A stretch of DNA of 13,553 nucleotides from Helicobacter sp. (lineage in GTDB: Bacteria; Campylobacterota; Campylobacteria; Campylobacterales; Helicobacteraceae). The notes below the pieces were generated by a model. That model was given only the letters and a program-made list of their open reading frames with translations, was not told where the DNA came from and ran no database searches. Position 1 is the first letter of the stretch; each line of letters begins with the position of its first letter. The translations under genes and the position numbers were made by a program. Below are positions 8,060 through 13,553 of this stretch, one piece after another. The DNA lies in NCBI RefSeq assembly GCF_014799995.1, contig NZ_JAAVGY010000011.1, positions 1 through 13,553 on the forward strand. The letters are read 5' to 3'.

Positions 8060-8928
8060 TTATTGTAGATTAGTTTGCTTGAACTGTCATATACATATTC
8101 CTTCTCCCTGACAAAAAAGGAGAAACTAATTTTATTGTCGCTATTAGGTATCTTTTTGAAATTTGATAATTCAGACTCTGTGCATTGAAGCTGACTTGCA
8201 ATTTTTTTTAAGATCTTAGACCTAGTGTCAGAGATATAAGTTTTATCAAATTCTCTTAATTCATCAAGAGTATCAAATTCCTTTATTTCATAATCATGAT
8301 ATTTCTGAACTTTCATTTTAGGAAGTTTATCTATGTATTTAATATAGATATCCTCCCAATATAAGTTTCTATTCTCAGGAATTAGATACTCCTCATTCAG
8401 AATCTGTTTAAATAATCTACTGAAATTCTCAGACAAGAATACATGGCCTATCATGTACCACGCATTATGGCCTCCTATAGTGACTCCTCTGATATTATCG
8501 TTCTCATCAATTTCCAGACAATACTCTTTAGTATCCCCGTTTGCGAACAGAGAACTATAGAAACTTTGATCCCTGCTCTTTAAGAATACATTTTCGGGAA
8601 AATAATTATCTGATGAACAGATAAACGTATTTCCTAAATTATCTAACACTCGTACAACTGAAGAGATATTGTTGTATCGGTCATAATCCTCATTGTGCAC
8701 TAATCTCACCTCCATTTTTTCCCGTAGATACTCAAATTTTTCAGCCATATACCCGGTTACGACTGTGATATCTCTAATACCGGCATCTTTGAGCTGACGT
8801 ATCTGACGCTCTATCATTATCTCCCCCTTTACCTTGAGCAGACCTTTAGGGATTTCAGCTGAAAGCGGAACAAAACGGGAGGAAGTTCCTGCAGCAAGAA
8901 TTATCGCATTTCGGTCAGTTTTCTTCAT
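8056..8928 (-). CDS. licC: CTP:phosphocholine cytidylyltransferase (LicC-like)
   Basis: A 290-residue cytoplasmic enzyme expected to turn phosphocholine and CTP into CDP-choline. The signature is complete: LAAGTSSRFVPL (11-22) with Arg18, then IPKGLLKV (26-33) with Lys28; NEDYDRYNN (79-87), matching the pneumococcal LicC active-site stretch; SSDNYF (105-110) with the probable Mg2+ ligand Asp107; and LYWEDIY (189-195), like the LYWD region of LicC. LicC proteins normally run to about 230 residues. Here an extra tail of about 55 residues (235-290), polar with a final run of aromatic-rich strands, has no function I can name. Gene context with kinase, LicD and BCCT supports phosphocholine over a sugar phosphate. 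It starts three bases after the beta-barrel gene stop and overlaps the fusion gene by four bases. A run of eight coding-strand A residues (8202-8209) lies at the start of the tail. Confidence 0.88.
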   Translation of the reverse strand: MKKTDRNAIILAAGTSSRFVPLSAEIPKGLLKVKGEIMIERQIRQLKDAGIRDITVVTGYMAEKFEYLREKMEVRLVHNEDYDRYNNISSVVRVLDNLGNTFICSSDNYFPENVFLKSRDQSFYSSLFANGDTKEYCLEIDENDNIRGVTIGGHNAWYMIGHVFLSENFSRLFKQILNEEYLIPENRNLYWEDIYIKYIDKLPKMKVQKYHDYEIKEFDTLDELREFDKTYISDTRSKILKKIASQLQCTESELSNFKKIPNSDNKISFSFFVREKEYVYDSSSKLIYNK

Positions 8929-8931
8929 TGA

Positions 8932-9723
8932 TCAGAACGCAAAGTTTGCAATAAAATTTACGTTAGATTTGTTAAAGACAGGATTATAGATATATGCGAC
9001 ATTAAGAGGGAGAATCCATCCGCTTTTGAAAATCACATTATAAGTGTATTTCAACTCTATATTAACAATGGAAAAGTCATGTTCATAATTATTGTAACAC
9101 GATTTATTAAACGCCGCTCCTACGCAAAGAGAAATTCTGTTTGCTTTCAAAAAGTCATAATAAGTCCCTAATTCCAAATATGTAGAATAAGCCTGCTTCT
9201 CATTTCCATCGACATCTATATATTTATCAGCTCCATAGAAGAAATTGCTGATGGTAGCCCAGAGAGGTATTTTTTCAGGGGAATAAGAAAGAGTAGCCTC
9301 AAGCCAGTGACCAGTATGTCTTCCACCTTTAAAATAGGTATCTTTATTGGAATCAGTCGTTGGATAATAGTAATCATTGATACCCAGGGTAAAGTCTTTT
9401 AGCGTATAGCTGATGCCGGCATCCACTTCCGCATATTTACCATTGATAGCATATCCTCCCATGAAATATACATACAGTCCTTTATTGCTGTATCCTACGG
9501 ATGGAAAAACTACAGGTGCGCTATCTTCGGACATCATCTCCATTCCACGCCATATATATTTTGTCTGCAGGTCAATACCCAATCCGAAAGGAGAATGTAT
9601 AAGTTTAGCACCCCAGTTGTTTTTCTCCTCTTGCGGTATATTACTTTCCGTGGTCTGAGCAAATGATACACTGCTGATTAAGGACAATATACCTAAAATA
9701 ATAAACTTATTTATAAATCTCAT
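8932..9723 (-). CDS. Outer-membrane beta-barrel protein, possible choline channel
   Basis: A 263-residue secreted protein. Residues 1-22 form a signal peptide (MRFINK, a hydrophobic core, then SVSFA before Gln23). The mature part alternates polar and aromatic residues in short strands such as GLYVYFMGGYAI, AEVDAGISYTL, HWLEATLSYS and YSTYLELGTYYDF, and ends in VNFIANFAF with a terminal Phe, as barrels folded by the BAM machinery do. The strand GIDLQTKYIWRGMEM near the start of the mature part recalls the TorF-type putative porins, which fits the length. The family assignment is by eye. It sits between licD and licC with 21- and 3-base gaps, so it is part of the same unit. A role in letting choline, or a choline ester such as glycerophosphocholine, through the outer membrane is my inference from context only. 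It could instead be unrelated structural cargo. Confidence 0.85.
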   Translation of the reverse strand: MRFINKFIILGILSLISSVSFAQTTESNIPQEEKNNWGAKLIHSPFGLGIDLQTKYIWRGMEMMSEDSAPVVFPSVGYSNKGLYVYFMGGYAINGKYAEVDAGISYTLKDFTLGINDYYYPTTDSNKDTYFKGGRHTGHWLEATLSYSPEKIPLWATISNFFYGADKYIDVDGNEKQAYSTYLELGTYYDFLKANRISLCVGAAFNKSCYNNYEHDFSIVNIELKYTYNVIFKSGWILPLNVAYIYNPVFNKSNVNFIANFAF

Positions 9724-9744
9724 ATAATGAATTATGTTGGTTAA

Positions 9745-10647
9745 TCAATTATTCTTATCAATTCGAAACTCTGATACATAGTGATGCCATTTGTCGGTCT
9801 CCTCTGGTACGATACGCCAGTCTCCATACGACAGAGTGAGATATTCGTCATATCTGTTAGGTATTTTTATTTTACCTATTTGGGGAAGTTCGATTTCCTT
9901 GAAAGGAAAATAATTTTCTTTTGGAATCATCCTATAACAGATAGACAAGTCCGACATAACATGGACATAGCCTGTCTCTTTTCTATTTTGTCCGAAGAGT
10001 TCCACCCACTTATTCCAAGTACGATACGACGCGAAAGAGAACAGCTTTCCCCAGAACTGACGTAGACGCCAGTTCATACGGCCAGCTTTAGTAGAAAACA
10101 TAAGATTCTTGTAACCCTTGGAACCTTTTTGTGCCTGTTGCACTGAACCTCCAGTGTACATAAGGAAATAAGCCCAATACCTTCGTAATATATTCAATCG
10201 AGGCTGTGCTTTGACATTATCTATCGGGAAGATGTCTATAAATACACCTGATTCACTATTTTTTTCTCCTGTAAGTGGGACATAGACTGTGGTGGTATCA
10301 ATTATCTTAGCAAATCGGGCATAAGAACCGCCTTCGGATAGATAAGATGAAACCTTATACTTGGGAGGTAATTCAGATGCATACTTGGATAGAAACAGGT
10401 CGTAATCTTTACGGGACATGTGAAGATCAAGATCATCATCCCATGGAATCCATCCGTTGTGTCGCATAGCCCCAATCACATTACCGTAAGCAAAGCATAC
10501 CTCAAGACCATGTCTGTTACAGACCTCCTCAATATCGCGATACATCCCTATCAGATGATTCTGCAGCTTCATCAAATTCTCTTTTGATAATTCCTTTCCT
10601 TTCCCGGAATTTGTGATAGACTGATATATTTCCTTTGTACTAAACAT
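9745..10647 (-). CDS. licD: LicD-family phosphocholine transferase
   Basis: A 300-residue protein of the LicD family, which transfers phosphocholine from CDP-choline to a sugar of a surface glycan. Seen: the core LicD block YGNVIGAMRHNGWIPWDDDLDL (starting at residue 54) with the metal-binding Asp cluster 70-72 and 74, then RKDYDLF (79-85); GVFIDIFPIDNV (134-145); and near the end LSYGDWRIVPEE followed by a His pair, the usual C-terminal landmark. Length and motifs are complete. Some LicD relatives act in other phospho-sugar transfers, but the kinase, LicC and BCCT neighbours make phosphocholine the best reading. There is a single base between the GT2 stop and this ATG (TAATATG at 10651-10645), so the two are translationally coupled, which suggests LicD decorates the sugar added by that GT2 or a nearby one. 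Confidence 0.92.
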   Translation of the reverse strand: MFSTKEIYQSITNSGKGKELSKENLMKLQNHLIGMYRDIEEVCNRHGLEVCFAYGNVIGAMRHNGWIPWDDDLDLHMSRKDYDLFLSKYASELPPKYKVSSYLSEGGSYARFAKIIDTTTVYVPLTGEKNSESGVFIDIFPIDNVKAQPRLNILRRYWAYFLMYTGGSVQQAQKGSKGYKNLMFSTKAGRMNWRLRQFWGKLFSFASYRTWNKWVELFGQNRKETGYVHVMSDLSICYRMIPKENYFPFKEIELPQIGKIKIPNRYDEYLTLSYGDWRIVPEETDKWHHYVSEFRIDKNN

Positions 10648-10648
10648 A

Positions 10649-11437
10649 TTATCTTCTCTTATGCAATATTTTATAAATAGGTAATGGTAGTAATCCTATT
10701 AATAGAGGTGTGAATGCATAGACTCTTCGCCATTTTGAAAGACCAACTTTCGGAATCCATTCCCATCTCACCCGGAAAGAATTAACTCGATATTTGAATT
10801 TTCTCCTTTTTATAGCATTCCTATCATCTCGCATTGCATATAACGGCTCATCCATAACATATCCTCGATATCCCGCAGCATACAATTTATACCATAAATG
10901 GACGTCTTCGACCCTTAGGAGTTTTTGGGCAACCCCATAACCTCCAACTTTTTTGTATGCTTCGGTACGTATTAAAACCGGAGCATGAGGAAAACTGGGT
11001 CCAGTAGAAGTAGTTCTATTAGTTACCGCATATCCACCTTTTGCTCTCCGGAATTCTCCATTTTCATCAAAGTAGATCATAGGAGTGCTTACAATTGCAA
11101 AATCCGGATGCTCTTCAAGGAATTTTAATTCAGCTTCAAAACGAGTAGGCAGCGAAATGTCATCTCCATCCATTCTAGCACAATACTCAGTGTCTGCATA
11201 TTGGAGGCAATGATTGAGAGAATAATTGAGTCCCATATTCTTATCATTTTTCAATAAAATGATATTGGGATGCTTTTCCGCGTGGCTCTGAGCAATCTTA
11301 TATGTATCATCGGTGGATCCGTCATCGCACATAATTATTTGGAAATCCTGATAAGTCTGGGTATATAAAGACTCCAATGCCTCATCAAGCGTGGGGGCAC
11401 AATTATATATAGCCATTAAAACCGATATTCTTGCCAT
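10649..11437 (-). CDS. Glycosyltransferase family 2 (GT-A fold)
   Basis: A 262-residue inverting-type glycosyltransferase. Seen: start ISVLMAIYNCAPTL (4-17), the nucleotide-binding CDDGSTDD (37-44), the metal-binding ARMDGDD (87-93), and an ED pair within LRVEDVHLWYKL that supplies the usual catalytic base region. The C-terminus is basic (KILHKRR) and may rest on the membrane after a hydrophobic stretch (FTPLLIGLLPLPIY). Donor and acceptor are unknown. It is joined to licD by a one-base spacer. The upstream 371-base gap holds a decayed gene whose N-terminus resembles this protein (ISVIIGIYNC against ISVLMAIYNC). The ATG at 11437 is kept because the family N-terminus begins three residues later. 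Confidence 0.93.
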   Translation of the reverse strand: MARISVLMAIYNCAPTLDEALESLYTQTYQDFQIIMCDDGSTDDTYKIAQSHAEKHPNIILLKNDKNMGLNYSLNHCLQYADTEYCARMDGDDISLPTRFEAELKFLEEHPDFAIVSTPMIYFDENGEFRRAKGGYAVTNRTTSTGPSFPHAPVLIRTEAYKKVGGYGVAQKLLRVEDVHLWYKLYAAGYRGYVMDEPLYAMRDDRNAIKRRKFKYRVNSFRVRWEWIPKVGLSKWRRVYAFTPLLIGLLPLPIYKILHKRR

Positions 11438-11600
11438 AATTATATTTTATTTATTTTTACTACCTCAAAAATGAGACAAATATTTAAAAAATATTTTATT
11501 TGATTACCCTATAAAAGGTGTTTAAGTTCTTTTATCAACTTACAGAGAGAAGTATCCGCTATACTCTATGGGAGAACGTCTTATGTAACCGGAAATCGAA
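11438..11600 (-). other. Non-coding, gene-decay region upstream of the GT2 gene
   Basis: No intact gene is present. On the minus strand an open stretch at 11565-11509 reads SIADTSLCKLIKELKHLL then stop, which could be the tail of the gene whose head is the GT2 remnant at 11601-11816, with the middle deleted; this is a weak reading. The 70 bases before the GT2 start are almost purely A/T and include an imperfect AT palindrome (11477-11502). I see no convincing Bacteroidales promoter. Confidence 0.4.
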
Positions 11601-11816
11601 CTATAACAATTGTCCAATCCAACCGTATTCCACGGGCACCGGATATCTCGCAACATACTCGGAAGCCACTTTTAAAAGATCATCTTTTGACCCGTAATCA
11701 CACAGAATAACTTTAAAATTTTGATAAGTTTGGGCTAAGAGCGAATCAAGTGCCTCCGCCAATGTAGAAGTACAATTGTAAATTCCTATTATTACAGAAA
11801 TTCAAGGTTTATCCAT
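11601..11816 (-). pseudogene. N-terminal remnant of a GT2 glycosyltransferase
   Basis: From ATG at 11816-11814 the minus strand reads MDKP, a TGA stop at codon 5, then ISVIIGIYNCTSTLAEALDS and onward through QTYQNF, LCDYGSKDD and VASEYVARYP to a TAG at 11603-11601. This is the first 55-60 residues of a family 2 glycosyltransferase. The stop probably replaced an Arg codon (CGA to TGA), the second Asp of the DDGS motif is Tyr, and about three quarters of the gene is missing. Its start overlaps the end of EpsG copy 2 (TAA at 11811-11809) by eight bases, so it was once translationally coupled to that polymerase. It is homologous to the intact GT2 just downstream but not a recent copy. Confidence 0.88.
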
Positions 11817-12900
11817 AATAAACTATATACATAAATAATGTAAATAGAAGCTGAATCCAAACCAATTGCTTAAGTTTGGTGGTTTGTTCCGGCATAAAAT
11901 TCTTACAGAAAAAAGGATATATAGTTACTACCGGATACATAAGCCACGAGAGATAAGCTATTCGATTGGTAAATGCAGCATACATACACAGCATCCATAC
12001 GGCATTCGTCAATAGATAGACATTCAGCAAAAAGGAATATATCTTGGATTCCAATTTATATTTGAATATGGCCATATAGCCTATAAATACCGGTAAAAAA
12101 CTATATATCACAAAGTCCAGTCTGAATCCTGTTTTACCACCCCAATCTTCATTTTCCGGATTCAAATATTCAGCCCCACTCTCATCTGACATGCCGGCAA
12201 AAAATTCCTGAAAACCGGAAATATGGAGAACCGCCATCAGAAGAGCAAATACCCAAAATGCAAAATAGTATTTTGAATTTTTTAAAAATAGCGATATAAT
12301 ATATGCCATAATAGGCATAATCATAGAATGATGGAATCCTAAAGATAATATGAGACAAATTGCCGCCTTTATTTTTTTTTCTCTATATCCTAAAGCGCAA
12401 AGGAAGAAGGAAGCTGCCGCACCTGCCTTTATACCGTTGGTGGCATAAGATAGAGTAGAAAATGCCCCTAAAAAAACCACAAAAGCTAAAAAAGCATGGT
12501 TTTTAAAGAGCAATTTCATAGCCTTATATGCCCCCATAAAATAGCATATGGCTATAATGAGAAAAAAAACGGTTATGTCGTAATAATTCGCACCAAGCCA
12601 ACTGAATAGATTATCAAATATATAATTAGTGGCATCCGCATCAAAAGAGAATGATTTTCCATATTGTTGAGCATAGTAATATGAATTATAGTTTACCATA
12701 TCAACAAATCTTCCATCTACCGGACGAAGTCCGATAAAAAGCGATATGATTGCTGGAAATATCCACTCTGTTAATTTTTTATTTTTCTCTCCTATTCCAT
12801 CATTAGTATAGGTAAGTACTCTATACTTATTAGTGGCAATTATTGTAGCAATAATCACCACTAAATAATATATGGTACTATATAGGGAAGCTTCAAACAT
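11809..12900 (-). CDS. EpsG-type polysaccharide polymerase, copy 2 (Wzy-like)
   Basis: A 363-residue polytopic inner-membrane protein of the EpsG family, predicted to polymerise repeat units in the periplasm. Seen: many hydrophobic segments and the same landmarks as copy 1: GLRPVDGRFVDMVNY in the first loop, VFLGAFSTLSYATNGIKAGA, LSLGFHHSMIMP, and FTNRIAYLSWLM near the end. It differs from copy 1 in an AT-rich base composition and through most of its loops, so the two are old paralogs and not a recent duplication. It begins 23 bases after the DXD glycosyltransferase stop and ends inside the start of the GT2 remnant. It carries a run of nine coding-strand A residues (12372-12380) and a run of eight coding-strand T residues (12562-12569), both in frame. 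Having two full polymerases in one run of genes is unusual. Confidence 0.9.
   Translation of the reverse strand: MFEASLYSTIYYLVVIIATIIATNKYRVLTYTNDGIGEKNKKLTEWIFPAIISLFIGLRPVDGRFVDMVNYNSYYYAQQYGKSFSFDADATNYIFDNLFSWLGANYYDITVFFLIIAICYFMGAYKAMKLLFKNHAFLAFVVFLGAFSTLSYATNGIKAGAAASFFLCALGYREKKIKAAICLILSLGFHHSMIMPIMAYIISLFLKNSKYYFAFWVFALLMAVLHISGFQEFFAGMSDESGAEYLNPENEDWGGKTGFRLDFVIYSFLPVFIGYMAIFKYKLESKIYSFLLNVYLLTNAVWMLCMYAAFTNRIAYLSWLMYPVVTIYPFFCKNFMPEQTTKLKQLVWIQLLFTLFMYIVYYG
12372..12380 (-). repeat. A9 homopolymer in EpsG copy 2
   Basis: Nine A residues on the coding strand within REKKIKAA. This is the longest homopolymer noticed in the window and a possible slippage site, though AT-rich sequence makes such runs expected. 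Confidence 0.9.
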
Positions 12901-12923
12901 ATCTTAAATAATACTTGAAATTA

Positions 12924-13553
12924 TTATCTTCCAAGTATCTTTCTTATTCTCGAAGTAATCTTCGGAGATATAATTCTGTGAATTATTTGTGAAATCTTTG
13001 TACGAAGAGGAGAACGATCTAACCACGACATCGTATACCAATGAATACTTCTCGTATTCTTTGTGAGCTGCAATCTGCCTGTCAATGAATCCAAAGGATT
13101 GAAATATTCCTTAGGGTAGATTGATATATCTCCAATCTTCTGAATATCTTTTTTAGGAACCAATCCCCTCGTCTGCAAAATCTCCGTAATATACATCACT
13201 ACAGTTTTCATATTCTGAGTCCCATCCTCATTCAGATATCGAAAGTCTTGATATGCTTTTAGGATATCAAAATAAAGAGGCATCTTATCTGTAGCACCCA
13301 AGCCCAATCCCGGAGCAACCGCACCGCAATAAGACTTTCCATCAGAATCAATCTCAAATCCCATGAATGGTCCATCAGCTACTATATCATCCATCGGTTT
13401 TATTACCTCTACATCAGTGTCGAAGTAGAGACCGCCATGCTCATATAGTATTTTGAAGCGGGCGTAATCACTTACAAAGGCATACTTCCTTGCCGCGTAA
13501 GCTTGTTGTGTATATGGAATGCTATTTACATCGAAATTATCTTCATTCCATTC
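12924..13553 (-). CDS. DXD-motif glycosyltransferase (GT32-like), 5' end cut by window edge
   Basis: The frame is open from the right edge to the stop at 12924, giving 209 visible codons; the N-terminus lies outside the window. An internal ATG at 13394 is not the real start, because the key motifs lie upstream of it in the same frame. Seen: IPYTQQAYAARKYAFVSDYA, then RFKILYEHGGLYFDTDVEVI with the metal-binding DTD, and further on GAVAPGLGLGATD. These match the glycosyltransferase sugar-binding family containing a DXD motif (Gly_transf_sug), found in capsule synthesis enzymes that use nucleotide sugars with Mn2+ or Mg2+. The C-terminus is basic and Ile/Arg-rich, which may aid membrane contact. 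It is the first gene visible in the operon and precedes EpsG copy 2 by 23 bases. Confidence 0.9.
   Translation of the reverse strand, partial: EWNEDNFDVNSIPYTQQAYAARKYAFVSDYARFKILYEHGGLYFDTDVEVIKPMDDIVADGPFMGFEIDSDGKSYCGAVAPGLGLGATDKMPLYFDILKAYQDFRYLNEDGTQNMKTVVMYITEILQTRGLVPKKDIQKIGDISIYPKEYFNPLDSLTGRLQLTKNTRSIHWYTMSWLDRSPLRTKISQIIHRIISPKITSRIRKILGR

Noticed and set aside
11477..11502. AT palindrome before the GT2 gene as a terminator or promoter
   Set aside because: The stem is almost all A/T and imperfect, and no good match to the Bacteroidales -33 TTTG and -7 TAnnTTTG pair is found around it.
12924..13394. A separate 156-residue gene starting at ATG 13394
   Set aside because: The frame continues upstream to the window edge and contains the DXD motif there, so this is the C-terminal part of a larger glycosyltransferase.
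1..13553. Insertion sequence, transposase or invertible promoter explaining the mosaic
   Set aside because: No transposase or recombinase reading frame and no obvious terminal inverted repeats were seen; the scars fit homologous exchange better.

Overview
The window looks like part of a surface-polysaccharide (capsule or O-antigen type) locus from a member of the Bacteroidales. The genus cannot be fixed from the sequence. The assignment rests on two EpsG-type polymerases, a putAbiC-like protein of a kind common in Bacteroidetes, the mix of glycosyltransferases, and the lack of clear Shine-Dalgarno sequences. Every gene I accept is on the minus strand, so transcription runs from high to low coordinates. 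Gaps between intact genes are mostly 1-40 bases, which fits one long operon entering from the right edge. I found no tRNA, rRNA, CRISPR array or insertion sequence.

From right to left (the order of transcription) the layout is as follows. A DXD glycosyltransferase is cut by the right edge. It is followed by EpsG-type polymerase copy 2, a decayed family 2 glycosyltransferase (GT2) and an intact GT2. Next comes a five-gene block for choline uptake, activation and transfer: LicD, an outer-membrane beta-barrel, LicC, a LicC-LicA fusion and a BCCT transporter. Then come EpsG-type polymerase copy 1, a GT4 glycosyltransferase, the cut-off 3' end of a third EpsG-type gene, a membrane protein resembling putative phage abortive-infection (putAbiC/AbiC-like) proteins, and an NAD-dependent epimerase/dehydratase cut by the left edge.

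The central idea is a self-contained phosphocholine decoration cassette. The beta-barrel may let choline cross the outer membrane and the BCCT protein carries it across the inner membrane. The kinase half of the fusion phosphorylates it, LicC makes CDP-choline, and LicD transfers phosphocholine to a sugar. The family functions are established knowledge. The assembly into one route, and especially the role of the barrel, is inference.

The locus is a mosaic. The block at about 2630-4903 is clearly GC-richer than the AT-rich stretch at about 4937-13553. Gene remnants sit beside both EpsG-containing segments. The remnant at 2416-2598 matches the end of EpsG copy 1 with 18 synonymous and only 2 amino-acid-changing codon differences over 52 codons, so it is the tail of a once-functional divergent allele and not a fresh duplication. 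This points to repeated exchange of polymerase and glycosyltransferase modules, with the lic cassette and the putAbiC-like gene as cargo.
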